Source: Dyadobacter sp. UC 10 | GTDB lineage: Bacteria; Bacteroidota; Bacteroidia; Cytophagales; Spirosomataceae | Assembly (NCBI RefSeq): GCF_008369915.1 | Contig: NZ_VSRN01000001.1 | Coordinates: 4,212,501-4,276,500, forward strand | DNA: 64,000 nt | Direction: 5' to 3' | Shown here: piece by piece, positions 1 to 8,977 of the stretch | Layout of the letters: each line of letters begins with the position of its first letter | Numbering within the stretch: the first letter of the stretch is position 1 | The notes under the pieces: model-generated | Databases searched by the model: none | The model's input: the letters and a program-made list of their open reading frames with translations, nothing else | Told to the model about the DNA's origin: nothing | Program-made: the position numbers and the translations under genes

Positions 1-54
1 TACCACGATCGCATCGTAAGTAGCTTGTTTTGTTGCTTTTAAATTGAGATTCAT
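1..54 (-). CDS. GMC family oxidoreductase, N-terminal fragment (runs off window)
   Basis: Only the first 18 codons are inside the window, read leftwards from the ATG at 52-54. The peptide ends in YDAIVV, which fits the start of an FAD-binding GMC oxidoreductase, where a Tyr-Asp-Ala-Ile-Val-Val beta strand leads into the GSG dinucleotide-binding loop. The gene lies just downstream of a gluconate 2-dehydrogenase subunit 3-like gene on the same strand. That is the usual partner of such flavoproteins in Bacteroidota. The family call rests mainly on this neighbour and on the short N-terminal match; the FAD loop itself is outside the window. Confidence 0.6.
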   Translation of the reverse strand, partial: MNLNLKATKQATYDAIVV

Positions 55-111
55 AGTGAATAATATCGATTTTATGAAAATGGGTCAGTGACCCTGATTC
101 GCCTGATTTTT

Positions 112-735
112 TTACATTGCCCAGGCTTTCTGCCCTGGTTTGAGATCAATGCAGCCGTCGTATCTTCCGGGAACCGGTACATATTCCAGCGCCTGGGTGG
201 CGCCGACTTCAGACGTAAAATAGCCCAGCAAAGTCAGCTCTTTCATAAGCCTGAAAAATGGAACACCCGCGTCGCTGTATTCCTTGCCGGCCTCAGTGTA
301 TTTCTTCTTATCTTCTTCTGCTCTGGCTTTTTTCTCGGTCGCAGCTTTTAGCATTTCATTTTTTGCTGTCGTTTCCATTTCTTTCAGGATGGTCGTCTGT
401 TCAGCAGGAGAAGATTTCATAAAATCCTTCTTTTCCAACATTTCCAAACCCTTCTTGAAGCTGTCCTGATCTTTCTCAGCATAGCAGTCTTTCAGCATTT
501 TTTCGATAAACTCACCAACTTTCGCATCTTTTGCGCCAGGTGTGTCGGTCTTTGGAATGATTATTTCGGCAACTTCTGACACTAATGCCTTGCGTTCGGG
601 GGAAAAGGAGAAAGAAGTAGCGGAAGTCGTATCAGTAGTGGATTTACAACCTTCCAGAAAAGCCAGCATTGTTGGGGCGGAAAGGGTTCCTCCCATCAAA
701 AGCGCCACTCGGCCAAGGGCATCACGTCTTTTCAT
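112..735 (-). CDS. Gluconate 2-dehydrogenase subunit 3 family protein, Tat/lipoprotein signal
   Basis: A 207-residue protein. The ATG at 733-735 is preferred because it starts directly with the twin-arginine-like MKRRDALGRVALLMGG followed by a hydrophobic stretch and LEGC, a lipobox-like Cys. The longer frame adds an unlikely leader. Small Tat-exported subunit 3 proteins pair with a large GMC flavoprotein and help export or anchor it on the periplasmic side. The body is acidic and rich in Lys/Glu helices (residues ~80-150), and the C-terminus has a YDGC motif near the end. It stands 57 bases upstream of the GMC start on the same strand, so the two are probably cotranscribed. The substrate is unknown; gluconate is only the family name. 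Confidence 0.8.
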   Translation of the reverse strand: MKRRDALGRVALLMGGTLSAPTMLAFLEGCKSTTDTTSATSFSFSPERKALVSEVAEIIIPKTDTPGAKDAKVGEFIEKMLKDCYAEKDQDSFKKGLEMLEKKDFMKSSPAEQTTILKEMETTAKNEMLKAATEKKARAEEDKKKYTEAGKEYSDAGVPFFRLMKELTLLGYFTSEVGATQALEYVPVPGRYDGCIDLKPGQKAWAM

Positions 736-969
736 TATGATATAGGTATGATATTGGTTAACAATCCAAAATGTAATAATACATTCGATTAATACAATTT
801 TAAACAATCCGACTAAATTATGAAATATTCTAAATCGAATTCGTTAGAATAATTCTATATAAAGAAAGTTGCGGATAGTGCCCTGATTCCCAATCAGCTC
901 GAATTGATTAAAATCGCATTAAAGTTCTCGCTGTTGTCCCGGATGAGATAATAATGGAGGTAAAACGCC

Positions 970-2025
970 TTAGAGTATCATTAAATTGCAACCGCGGATA
1001 TCAGAATTGTCGAATCTGCCCATCACATAAAAGCTTCCGTTGCTATTGCCGAAACGGCCCAGGTCCTGCGTTTCGATAAATGAACAGGTATCAAGATTCG
1101 CCAGGTCGATCACATTGATACCTCCGGTTTTTGAGCCACTGATGTTGTGGTCATATACCGATAACGGATCATTGATATCGCGTAAAAAGATCCGCATCGT
1201 CCTGCCTGGTGTAAAGAGCCCCGCCCCACCTGAATATCCCTGGGAAAGCAACTCTGTCATGCCATACTCGGAGTGGATATGGTCCACACCAAATGCATGG
1301 ATAAGTATATCATGAACTTCTTCCCTCAGCATTTCCCGCCTGCGTCCCTTCATTCCACCCGTATCCATGATCATCAGGTTGCGGTTTTCCTGCAAAAACC
1401 GGAGGTCATAGTCGCTCTCAGCAAGGTCCAGCAGGGCGAACGTAACACCGATCAGAAGAATTTTCCTGCCATCTGGTTTGCTGGTCAGATTTTCAAGACT
1501 TTTCAGCATTTCAGAAGTGTTATGCAAATAAAAGCCTGAAAAAGGGGAGCCGCTTTCCTCAATAAAATGTTGCAGCATATACACGAGCGAAGAGTTGTTT
1601 CGTTCAAGGTATGACGGCAGTAGGGCTAGGATATGGAAGTTGCCGAGGGCTCCGTATTTTTCTTCGAATATCTGAGTTGAAACAGCACGGTACAGTGCAG
1701 GATCATAGAGATTGTGGTGACTGGTTTGCTGTCCTGTGGTACCACTGCTTTGAAAAGTGACTTCGCCTTTTGAGATGCTGCCGGTTGTTATGGTGTGCGT
1801 TTTGAAAAACTGAATGGGTAGAAAAGGAATATCCGTAAGGCATGTAATATGCTCAGTGTTGATGTTCAGATGGTTAATGAACTGGTTATAGATCAGATTA
1901 TGTTCGGCCTGGTAACGGAATATTTGTAGCGCCAGCTCGTCGAAATCGGAGGGATCAAATGTCAGGACCTGGTTTCTGAGGCGCTGCCTGAGTTCAGTAG
2001 CCGCTATATTGTTTTGAAGTGCCAA
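970..2025 (-). CDS. LuxE/PaaK-like acyl-protein synthetase or acyltransferase
   Basis: A 351-residue member of the adenylate-forming superfamily resembling LuxE. It has the nucleotide-binding signature SSGTTG at about residue 93, an SEYGMTELLSQGY block near residue 252 that matches the conserved Tyr-Gly/Thr-Glu region, and a C-terminal Asp-rich segment (GRFDNSDIRG). In this frame the start is a TTG; no in-frame ATG exists upstream or until well inside the domain. No other lux genes are visible, so bioluminescence is not implied. Bacteroidota homologues often sit near polysaccharide or secondary-metabolite genes. The acyl substrate cannot be read from the sequence. Confidence 0.75.
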   Translation of the reverse strand: MALQNNIAATELRQRLRNQVLTFDPSDFDELALQIFRYQAEHNLIYNQFINHLNINTEHITCLTDIPFLPIQFFKTHTITTGSISKGEVTFQSSGTTGQQTSHHNLYDPALYRAVSTQIFEEKYGALGNFHILALLPSYLERNNSSLVYMLQHFIEESGSPFSGFYLHNTSEMLKSLENLTSKPDGRKILLIGVTFALLDLAESDYDLRFLQENRNLMIMDTGGMKGRRREMLREEVHDILIHAFGVDHIHSEYGMTELLSQGYSGGAGLFTPGRTMRIFLRDINDPLSVYDHNISGSKTGGINVIDLANLDTCSFIETQDLGRFGNSNGSFYVMGRFDNSDIRGCNLMIL

Positions 2026-2053
2026 TACTGTTACTTTCGTAGTAATATAAATA

Positions 2054-2061
2054 CAAAGTTA
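2054..2061 (-). promoter_or_regulatory. Putative -7 element (TAACTTTG) for the LuxE-like gene
   Basis: Read on the minus strand this is TAACTTTG, matching the Bacteroidota -7 consensus TAnnTTTG. It lies about 28 bases upstream of the proposed TTG start, giving a short leader. I see no TTG at the expected -33 distance, so the match is partial. Confidence 0.35.
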
Positions 2062-2075
2062 AAAATTGAAGTGAT

Positions 2076-2630
2076 ATGAAGCTGAAAGTTTCCCTGTTCC
2101 TCTTATTTGCGGTGTCTATGGCTGGATGTGTTGATATTCCCGATTTCGATGAGACGCCGCGGATTTACTATAATGGAATCGATCAGTATACCGAAACGGA
2201 CACAGTTTCGGGAAAGCTGCAACGGACAGAAATGGTGACCATAACCGTGGATTTTGAAGATGGTGACGGAGATTTAGGTGCATCCTCGGAAGATGTTCAA
2301 AAAACTGACTTTACCTCCGCCTATAAGAATGTACCTGGCTGGGGAATGCCTGCAAACTATGAGCTCGTAACAATGATCCAAAACAGGGATAGTACCTGGT
2401 CGGAAACAGTAATGGAGGGTGACAGCTTCAAATTTTTTCCATTATTGAAACCAGACGGGAAAGCCGGGCCGATCAAGGGCAAGCTAGATCTCAAAATACC
2501 TTTCAGGTATCTGGACAACGCAGTTCTTACGAAAGTGAAATTCAAAGTCCGTATCATCGACAGGGCATTTCATATCAGCAATCAGCTGGATCCGCCCACA
2601 GACGAAGTGACAGTTCCCGTTTACAGATAA
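2076..2630 (+). CDS. Hypothetical lipoprotein
   Basis: A 184-residue protein with a typical lipoprotein signal: MKLKVSLFLLFAVSMAGC, lipobox MAGC, mature Cys at 18. The mature part is predicted beta-rich and contains DFEDGDGDLGAS (residues ~59-70), an Asp/Gly cluster resembling calcium-binding turns, seen in many Cytophagales lipoproteins of unknown function. It is divergently transcribed from the LuxE-like gene, with about 50 bases between the starts, and converges on the histidine kinase, sharing a terminator hairpin with it. No enzymatic motif is visible. Function unknown. Confidence 0.7.
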   Translation: MKLKVSLFLLFAVSMAGCVDIPDFDETPRIYYNGIDQYTETDTVSGKLQRTEMVTITVDFEDGDGDLGASSEDVQKTDFTSAYKNVPGWGMPANYELVTMIQNRDSTWSETVMEGDSFKFFPLLKPDGKAGPIKGKLDLKIPFRYLDNAVLTKVKFKVRIIDRAFHISNQLDPPTDEVTVPVYR

Positions 2631-2655
2631 AATTGAATAGAAAAATCGAAGAAAG

Positions 2656-2687
2656 AACGCCGGTACTATCAAGCAGTGCCGGCGTTT
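2656..2687. terminator. Bidirectional terminator shared by lipoprotein and histidine kinase genes
   Basis: Arms AACGCCGGTACT and AGTGCCGGCGTT enclose a 7-base loop, with one mismatch in the stem. It follows the plus-strand lipoprotein stop. It also overlaps the last six codons and the stop of the minus-strand histidine kinase (stop at 2669-2671), so the hairpin is partly coding. Confidence 0.7.
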
Positions 2688-3862
2688 AATATGATGCGGA
2701 AAGTTGTTCCTTTACCGATCTCCGAACTCTTTACGAATAGCTTACCCGAGTGGTAGTTTTCAATTATGCGTTTGGCAAGCGTCAGTCCGAGTCCCCAGCC
2801 TCTCTTTTTTGTACTGAAACCAGGATTGAAAATCTTGTTCATACTGGCCTTCGTCATTCCCTTTCCGGTATCTGCAATATCAATCCACAATTCGTTGGTA
2901 TGAGGAGGTGCCTGTAACGTAACATTGATCTCGCCGATCCCTCCCATCGCGTCTACTGCGTTTTTGCAGATGTTCTCGATTACCCATTCAAACAGGTTTT
3001 TGTTCAAAAGTGCCGTTTGCTGGTCAGCCAGCTCATCAAATACAGTGAATTTGACCTTGGAAGAAACCCTTTTTTCAAGATAGGTAACAAACTTGTGAAC
3101 AATTTCCGCAATCGGCTCTGCTTTCAATGTCGGCACGGAGCCGATATTTGAGAAGCGGGTGGTGATCATTTCAAGCCGGATCACATCCTTTTCGATTTCC
3201 TCTGCAATAGATGGGTCAATAGCGGGATCACTCCTGAAATATTCCACCCACGCCATGAGCGATGAAAGCGGCGTTCCCAGCTGGTGGGCAGTCTCTTTCG
3301 CCAGACCGACCCAAACCCGGTTCTGCTCGGCCTTTCTGGCAGAACTGAATGCGAGGTAGGCGAGGTAGCCGATCAAAAGCATCACGGAAAGCTGTAAAAA
3401 AGGATAATATCGCAGCTGCGTGAGCAGGAACGAATTACTGTAATAAATATAACCCGTGCGGCCCTTACCCAACTCTACCGGAATAGGAGGATGTTCCAGT
3501 TTCATAACCGACAGTTTTTCCTGAATCATCCGCTCTTTTTCCTGAGCACTCACAGTCGTTGGAAAATCAATGTTCATGGTCCGGTCGGGCGAAGTCAGGT
3601 TGTTTTCATCCACATAAATGGCCGGGATCTGGTAAAAATTGACCGCATCCTGAATAACCTGATAAACCACGTTGAAATTCTCGTCAAGCGGGCTGTTCAC
3701 TACATAGCGCAACCCCTCTGCGTAAAGCTGCACTTCTCTTTCTTCGCGCTGTTCGAGTTCTTCTACAAGCTTGTTGGTATAAAAGAGGGAACTAATGCTG
3801 AGCAAAAGCAAAATGACGCCGATCAGATATTTGTACGCACTTTTCTGATCATAAGTATCCAT
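2669..3862 (-). CDS. Sensor histidine kinase, two transmembrane segments
   Basis: About 397 residues from the ATG at 3860-3862 (MDTYDQKSAYKY). An upstream in-frame ATG at 3949 would add 29 residues. I prefer the shorter form because the first membrane segment (YLIGVILLLLSISSLFY) then lies near the N-terminus, as in relatives. A periplasmic region of about 120 residues is followed by a second membrane segment, then the H-box KETAHQLGTPLSSL with the phospho-accepting His around residue 195. The ATPase boxes are present: N-box ENICKNAVDAM, G1 DTGKGM and G2 GWGLGLTLAKRI. No response regulator gene is adjacent, so it is probably an orphan kinase. The signal sensed is unknown. Confidence 0.88.
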   Translation of the reverse strand: MDTYDQKSAYKYLIGVILLLLSISSLFYTNKLVEELEQREEREVQLYAEGLRYVVNSPLDENFNVVYQVIQDAVNFYQIPAIYVDENNLTSPDRTMNIDFPTTVSAQEKERMIQEKLSVMKLEHPPIPVELGKGRTGYIYYSNSFLLTQLRYYPFLQLSVMLLIGYLAYLAFSSARKAEQNRVWVGLAKETAHQLGTPLSSLMAWVEYFRSDPAIDPSIAEEIEKDVIRLEMITTRFSNIGSVPTLKAEPIAEIVHKFVTYLEKRVSSKVKFTVFDELADQQTALLNKNLFEWVIENICKNAVDAMGGIGEINVTLQAPPHTNELWIDIADTGKGMTKASMNKIFNPGFSTKKRGWGLGLTLAKRIIENYHSGKLFVKSSEIGKGTTFRIILNAGTA

Positions 3863-4190
3863 CAGCGACCTGCGCAGGCGCTGGCTGTTTAGGATAGCTG
3901 CCGGGTGCAGCCGGAATCGAGGTTTTTGCTTTGGGGTTTGGCTGATCATTCAGTTGCCGTGGCACGAGCGGCCGGAAATTTATGTTACAATACAAATAAC
4001 GCAAATTATTTAAGCTTAGTGGATTTGAGCGAACCTAAGTTCACAGCTTTATCACCTCAAAAGCTGACCAAACTCATATTTTCAGGTGGTGCAGCAGCGT
4101 TACTTAGCGTAGTGAAAGAGGCTTTTATTTAAATGCTTTCTAAATAAACCGCTTACTCTGCTATAGCTTTTCTATTGAGATTTTGTGCCG

Positions 4191-4198
4191 TATTTTTG
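4191..4198 (+). promoter_or_regulatory. Putative -7 element (TATTTTTG) for hemA
   Basis: TATTTTTG fits TAnnTTTG and lies 21 bases upstream of the preferred hemA ATG. A longer hemA frame beginning with TTG at 4175 would overlap this element, which supports the ATG at 4220. No clear TTG is found at the -33 spacing. Confidence 0.35.
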
Positions 4199-4219
4199 TG
4201 TATTGAATTAGACAAAGTG

Positions 4220-5479
4220 ATGTATAATCAGTTCAAGTTAATAAGCTTATCACATCGGAACGCTCCTCTTGCCATCAGGGAACAGCTAGCATTGAATGAG
4301 GCGGAAGCAAAGAGCATCATGCTTCGTCTGAAGGATTTTTTCGATGTTTCTGACGTCCTTGTTGTCTCTACCTGCAATCGTACCGAAATATATTATTCAG
4401 CCTCATCTGATCTGAATGAGGATATTATAAAGTTACTTCTCATCGAGAAGGGTATTGTTGACACTGATCTTTTTAAAGCATATTTCGAGTCTTTTGAAGA
4501 TGGTGAACTTGCGGTTCAGCATTTGTTTCAGGTAGCTACCGGCCTGCAATCGCAGGTGGTGGGTGACATGCAAATCCCAAACCAGATCAAGCATGCTTAT
4601 CAATGGTCGGCCGATATGAATATGGCCGGTCCGTTTTTGCACCGCTTGCTGCATACTATCTTTTTTGCCAACAAACGTGTTGCTCAGGAAACGTTTTTCC
4701 GCGACGGGGCCGCCTCCATATCTTATGCGGCTGTTGAAATGCTGGAAGGACTGATGCCGAATCCTAAAATTCTGATTGTCGGACTAGGTGAAATCGGGAC
4801 GGACGTTTGTAAAAATCTTGCTGAAAACGCGAATGCAGATGTCACACTGGTGAACAGGACGCGTAGCAAATCGGATGAATTGGGCGTATCACTCGGTTTC
4901 AGGGTGGTTGATTTTTCCGAAATCGAAACTGAGATTTCAAGAGCAGACATTATCGTATCTTCCATTGCCCGCAATGAGCCCTTTTTTACAAAGGAAATGA
5001 TGGTTCGCCTGCGCGGTATGTCATTTAAATATTTCATTGATCTTTCTGTTCCGAGAAGCGTTTCTCCGGAAGTAGAGGAAATTCCTGGTGTAATGCTTTA
5101 TACCATTGATTCCATCCGCTCCAAAGCGGACGCAGCTCTGCACCGCCGCCTGGGAGCGGTACCTCATGTCAGGGAAATTATTGACGAAGCAGTACTTGAA
5201 TTCAATGACTGGTCAAGAGAAATGGTTGTTTCTCCTACTATTCAAAAACTGAAAGGAGCGCTGGAACAGATCAGAAAAGAAGAGCTTACCCGTTTTACCA
5301 AAAACCTGAGCGATTTGGAACTTGAAAAAGTGGAGCGCATTACCACTAGTATGATGCAAAAAATCCTGAAACTTCCCGTGCTCCAACTGAAAGCTGCTTG
5401 CAAGCGCGGAGAGGCAGAAACACTAATTGATGTATTGAACGATCTGTTTAACCTGGAAAAAGTTAGCTCGGATCATTGA
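4220..5479 (+). CDS. hemA: Glutamyl-tRNA reductase
   Basis: Catalyses NADPH-dependent reduction of glutamyl-tRNA(Glu) to glutamate-1-semialdehyde, the first committed step of C5 tetrapyrrole synthesis, in the cytoplasm. At 420 residues it has the usual family length. The N-terminal catalytic domain has SHRNAP and VVSTCNRTE, with the thioester-forming Cys at residue 52. The NADP-binding domain starts around residue 188 with VGLGEIG, and a helical dimerisation domain follows from about residue 310. The start was set at the ATG at 4220 because MYNQFKLISLSHRNAP aligns with the family N-terminus; the upstream 15 codons begin with TTG. It is a single gene with its own terminator. No other hem genes adjoin it. 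Confidence 0.95.
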   Translation: MYNQFKLISLSHRNAPLAIREQLALNEAEAKSIMLRLKDFFDVSDVLVVSTCNRTEIYYSASSDLNEDIIKLLLIEKGIVDTDLFKAYFESFEDGELAVQHLFQVATGLQSQVVGDMQIPNQIKHAYQWSADMNMAGPFLHRLLHTIFFANKRVAQETFFRDGAASISYAAVEMLEGLMPNPKILIVGLGEIGTDVCKNLAENANADVTLVNRTRSKSDELGVSLGFRVVDFSEIETEISRADIIVSSIARNEPFFTKEMMVRLRGMSFKYFIDLSVPRSVSPEVEEIPGVMLYTIDSIRSKADAALHRRLGAVPHVREIIDEAVLEFNDWSREMVVSPTIQKLKGALEQIRKEELTRFTKNLSDLELEKVERITTSMMQKILKLPVLQLKAACKRGEAETLIDVLNDLFNLEKVSSDH

Positions 5480-5492
5480 CAAAATATAATGT

Positions 5493-5529
5493 AAAAGGCT
5501 CCCGCGAATATTCACGGGAGCCTTTTTTT
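5493..5529 (+). terminator. Rho-independent terminator of hemA
   Basis: Arms AAAAGGCTCCCG and CGGGAGCCTTTT flank a 10-base loop containing GAATATTC, which is itself palindromic. A run of seven T follows. It lies 14 bases after the hemA stop. Confidence 0.85.
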
Positions 5530-5540
5530 ACACAAAATAG

Positions 5541-5567
5541 AGAGAGGGTGGCACTGCCACCCTCTCT
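5541..5567. terminator. Strong near-perfect palindrome, possible terminator of the ABC exporter
   Basis: Arms AGAGAGGGTGGCA (5541-5553) and TGCCACCCTCTCT (5555-5567) pair perfectly with a single central base. It lies between hemA and the convergent ABC exporter. The T-run on the minus side is weak (ATTTTGTG), so it may be a terminator or a protein-binding palindrome. The stretch 5568-5753 between it and the exporter stop shows no convincing gene. Confidence 0.5.
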
Positions 5568-5753
5568 ATGTATTACCTTACCCTCCACAATAATTAATTG
5601 TATTCTTTGATTGGCCGCAACAAACGGCACGATCTTAACCAATTCAAACAGATCCTGCTGAGTACTTAATCTCTCAACAGATTTCAAGCAGGTCTGACCA
5701 TATTTACGACACTGCCGGACTTTTGGATCATACAGTACAATATTTTTTTATCT

Positions 5754-7538
5754 TCAATCTCTGTTCATGAAACCGATCATCTTATCCAGGTTCATGCTGC
5801 GGGCAGATGCGTCGAAGATTTCGCGGTAAATGCCGTGCCGCTCGTAAAGTTCTATGTGAGTTCCCTGTTCCGATACCCGTCCTTTTTTCATCACATAGAT
5901 CTGATCGGAGTCCAGGATCTGGGAGAGGCTGTGCGAAATAATGATAACTGTCCGGTCCTTTTTGATAGCATCCAAACTATTTTTGATCTGCTCCGTCGCA
6001 ATTGCATCCAGACTGGCTGTGGGTTCGTCCAGAATAATTATGGGCGGGTTTTTAAGGAAAAGCCGCGCGATCGCGATCCGCTGTTGCTGGCCGCCGGAAA
6101 GCATCTGGGCATCGGTATCGTAATGATTCGTAAGCTCCATGATCTGGTCGTGCAGATAGGCTTTCTTGGAGGCTTCGATCAGCTCTTCCCACGAAGCGTC
6201 CAGTTTGCCGTAGCGGATATTTTCCGCAATGGAACCTTTGAAAATGTGGTTCTTTTGAAGTACCATGCCGATCGCATTCCGCATGGAAGGAAGATCGTAA
6301 TCCTGCAAAGGTTTACCATCCAATAGAAGCCTGCCTGAATCGGGCGCATAAAATCCGACCAGCAGATTGATAAGCGTACTTTTTCCAGCACCCGACAATC
6401 CGACCAGCGCAGTCGTATGCTTTGATTTAATATTCAGGTCAATATTGAAAAGTGCCTTTGTTCCATTCGGGTAAGTAAATGAAACATCTTGCAAGTCGAA
6501 ATCACCTTTAAAGATTGGCGAAGGCAGATTTCCGCTCTTCTCAATAGCACCATCCGCATCCAGAATTTCGAAGAAACCTTCTGAATACGTCAACGCGTCG
6601 TTCATTTCGTCGTAGATCCTGTGCAGCTGCCGGATCGGAGCGGATACATTATTGAAAAGCAGGATATGGAACATGATCGCACCAATTGACATTTGCTGAT
6701 CCAGCACCAGGTAAGCAGTCAGGATAATGATCAGGACCACGCCGATCTGCTCAATGAAGCTCTTAATACCGTCGTAGGCGAAATTGGTTTTGCGCGTCTT
6801 CAATTGCGACTCCATCAGTTCCTGCTGAAGCTGGTACTGCCGGTTGCCTTCCAGCTTTTCCCTGACAAAGGATTTGATCACAATAATGGATTCGATCAGG
6901 TTGATCAGACCGCTGCTTTTGTTCTCTCGCTGGCGTTTCAACTTCCGTCTGACGCCCTGCAACTCCTCCGCTTGCCTGTAACTTACCCAGAAATACACGG
7001 GTAAAATCGCCAGTGCAATGCTTCCAACATAGATATTGGCAGAAAACATAATAGCGAGCGCAACCAATGCATTGGCAAAAAGAGGCAGGATATCAATGAA
7101 AAAGTTCTGGATCAGCTTGGTCAGACTTTCCACCCCACGATCAATGCGGGTTTGCAGCTTACCTTTCTGGTTCTCATTATCGCTGAAAAATGCGAGATTG
7201 TAGGAAAGTATTTGATTGACAGCCCTTTGTGAAAGATCGCTGGAAACATTGATCCGGATCTTCTCACCAAAGTAGCGCTGACCGAAGACGATAAATGAAT
7301 TAACGATTTCTTTGATGAACAGAATTAGCGAAATGCGTATCAGCAAATCCCGGCCCTCGATAATTCCAAAGTGATTGTCCAGCAGGGACTGCACAGTATC
7401 CACCGTGTACCGAAGCACCCAGGGGTTAACCTGCGCGGTTACAGCTCCCAGTAAAGTAAGAAACAACGCGAAAGCGATCTGCTTTCGGTACGGTTTCACG
7501 TACGGTTGGAGACGCTGAAAAATTTGCCAGATATTCAT
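5754..7538 (-). CDS. ABC exporter, fused permease and ATPase (MsbA/multidrug type)
   Basis: A 594-residue half-transporter. The N-terminal type-1 exporter membrane domain (residues ~15-315, six hydrophobic segments) is followed by an ATPase with Walker [10 protein letters not shown] (~residue 377), the signature LSGGQQQR (~480), Walker [10 protein letters not shown] (~500) and the H-loop SHSL. Such homodimers export lipids, peptides or drugs; the cargo is not readable. The start codon lies 5 bases beyond the stop of the helicase gene on the same strand, so the two form an operon (helicase first). Confidence 0.9.
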   Translation of the reverse strand: MNIWQIFQRLQPYVKPYRKQIAFALFLTLLGAVTAQVNPWVLRYTVDTVQSLLDNHFGIIEGRDLLIRISLILFIKEIVNSFIVFGQRYFGEKIRINVSSDLSQRAVNQILSYNLAFFSDNENQKGKLQTRIDRGVESLTKLIQNFFIDILPLFANALVALAIMFSANIYVGSIALAILPVYFWVSYRQAEELQGVRRKLKRQRENKSSGLINLIESIIVIKSFVREKLEGNRQYQLQQELMESQLKTRKTNFAYDGIKSFIEQIGVVLIIILTAYLVLDQQMSIGAIMFHILLFNNVSAPIRQLHRIYDEMNDALTYSEGFFEILDADGAIEKSGNLPSPIFKGDFDLQDVSFTYPNGTKALFNIDLNIKSKHTTALVGLSGAGKSTLINLLVGFYAPDSGRLLLDGKPLQDYDLPSMRNAIGMVLQKNHIFKGSIAENIRYGKLDASWEELIEASKKAYLHDQIMELTNHYDTDAQMLSGGQQQRIAIARLFLKNPPIIILDEPTASLDAIATEQIKNSLDAIKKDRTVIIISHSLSQILDSDQIYVMKKGRVSEQGTHIELYERHGIYREIFDASARSMNLDKMIGFMNRD

Positions 7539-7543
7539 CTAAA

Positions 7544-8872
7544 CTATTTCTTACCCGACCTTTTGATCGGCCTGCCGTATTTCTGCATCTTTTCTTTCGC
7601 ATGATCACGGCGGACATTTACTTTTTTATTCTTCGCAAGTTTTTCATGAAATGCAGGACCTACGTCTTCGCGTTTTGGCGCTTTAAACAGAATATCCTTC
7701 ATGAAGATTTTCGGCTCCTCGTCAGGCGTAAGTATTTCGGAAATTTTCAGGTTTTCGGGAAGTGGCACAATGGGGATTTTGAATTCCATCAAATCCTCAA
7801 TTGCTTCCTGATATTCCTTTTCTTTTTCGGTGATAAATGAAATTGCAACCCCTTTCCGGTCCGCACGCCCTGTCCGGCCTATTCGGTGAATGTAGTTTTC
7901 GGGTGATTCGGGAATGTCAAAATTAAAAACGTGCGAAACTTCCGCTATATCGAGGCCGCGGGCAATGATGTCAGTCGCGATTAATAGCCGGTAAGTACCG
8001 TCGTGAAACTGCCGGATCGTATTGAAACGGTGATTTTGCTCCTTATTGGAATGCATTACGCCGATTTTATTAAGATAGCCCAATTCAAGCTGACCGTATA
8101 GCAGATCCGCCAGCTTTTTGGTAGCGACGAAGATCAGTACTTTGTTCATTTCTTCGTGTTGTTCCAACAGGAGGTCGAGCAGGTTTACTTTGGTGTAAAA
8201 ATTAGGGACCTCATAGGCATACTGCTCAATATTGTCCAGCGGGGTTCCTGCGGGAGCAGCCTCGACCCGCACCGGGTTATTGAAATACTCCTGCATCAAA
8301 TTCTCGACATCCTGCGAAAGTGTCGCCGAAAAGAGCAGATTTTGCCTTTTTTGAGGCAAAAGATCGAGTATGTTTTTGAGCTGGGTACGAAATCCCAGAT
8401 TCAGCATTTCGTCTACTTCATCAATTACCAGCTTTTTGATCGCCTTTGTTTTCAGCGAACCATTGAGCGCCAGATCATACAAGCGGCCGGGTGTAGCCAC
8501 CACCACATCGGCCCCATTGTGCAGCTCGGCCATCTGGACTTTGATATTGCCGCCCCCATAAACGCCAACTACTTGGAGCGTCAGGTAAGTGCTTAATTTT
8601 CTTACTTCTTCAACGACCTGCACAACTAGCTCCCTGGTGGGAACCAGTATCAGAAGTTGAGGCAGCCTGTCCTTTGAAAATTCAAGCTGGCGAAGCGTAG
8701 GCAGCAGGTAAGCGATTGTTTTTCCTGTTCCGGTCTGGGCAATACCGCATACGTCTTTTCCAGACATCATCACAGAAAATACCTTGTGCTGAATGGTGGT
8801 CGGGGATGTATAGCCTGAATCATGTAATGCGTTCAGGAGGGGTTTTGTCAGGTTTAATTCTTCAAATGTCAT
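7544..8872 (-). CDS. ATP-dependent RNA helicase, DEAD-box family (DEVD variant)
   Basis: A 442-residue protein starting at the ATG at 8870-8872 (MTFEELNL). The Q-motif region precedes Walker A AQTGTGKT (residues 45-52). Motif Ia is PTRELV, motif II is IDEVDEML (Val replacing Ala of DEAD), motif III is SAT, and motif VI is HRIGRTGRA. The C-terminus is Lys/Arg-rich (residues ~400-442), typical of RNA-binding tails. It probably remodels RNA in ribosome assembly or cold adaptation; the exact subfamily is not assignable by eye. First gene of a two-gene operon with the ABC exporter. Confidence 0.92.
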   Translation of the reverse strand: MTFEELNLTKPLLNALHDSGYTSPTTIQHKVFSVMMSGKDVCGIAQTGTGKTIAYLLPTLRQLEFSKDRLPQLLILVPTRELVVQVVEEVRKLSTYLTLQVVGVYGGGNIKVQMAELHNGADVVVATPGRLYDLALNGSLKTKAIKKLVIDEVDEMLNLGFRTQLKNILDLLPQKRQNLLFSATLSQDVENLMQEYFNNPVRVEAAPAGTPLDNIEQYAYEVPNFYTKVNLLDLLLEQHEEMNKVLIFVATKKLADLLYGQLELGYLNKIGVMHSNKEQNHRFNTIRQFHDGTYRLLIATDIIARGLDIAEVSHVFNFDIPESPENYIHRIGRTGRADRKGVAISFITEKEKEYQEAIEDLMEFKIPIVPLPENLKISEILTPDEEPKIFMKDILFKAPKREDVGPAFHEKLAKNKKVNVRRDHAKEKMQKYGRPIKRSGKK

Positions 8873-8893
8873 AACGCAATTCAAATTGAGGCG

Positions 8894-8901
8894 CAAAGTT
8901 A
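8894..8901 (-). promoter_or_regulatory. Putative -7 element (TAACTTTG) for the helicase operon
   Basis: The minus-strand TAACTTTG matches TAnnTTTG, 21 bases upstream of the preferred ATG. It is the same octamer as upstream of the LuxE-like gene and carB. No clear -33 TTG. Confidence 0.4.
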
Positions 8902-8977
8902 AACCTTATCTGTGGTAAGTAATGTTCCGGGCCTGGTAACCGCGAAGTTCCGCGGAGCGGATCTGTGATAGGTATTC

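Noticed and set aside
736..969. Short open frames in the A/T-rich gap after the LuxE-like gene
   Set aside because: None has a plausible start, length or composition. I see only leader sequence here.
970..2025. Bioluminescence (lux) function for the LuxE-like gene
   Set aside because: No luxA, luxB, luxC or luxD is present, and LuxE-like acyltransferases occur widely in other pathways.
5463..5687. A minus-strand open frame of 74 codons between hemA and the ABC exporter
   Set aside because: It starts with TTG, runs through two strong hairpins and into the end of hemA, and has no recognisable domain or signal.
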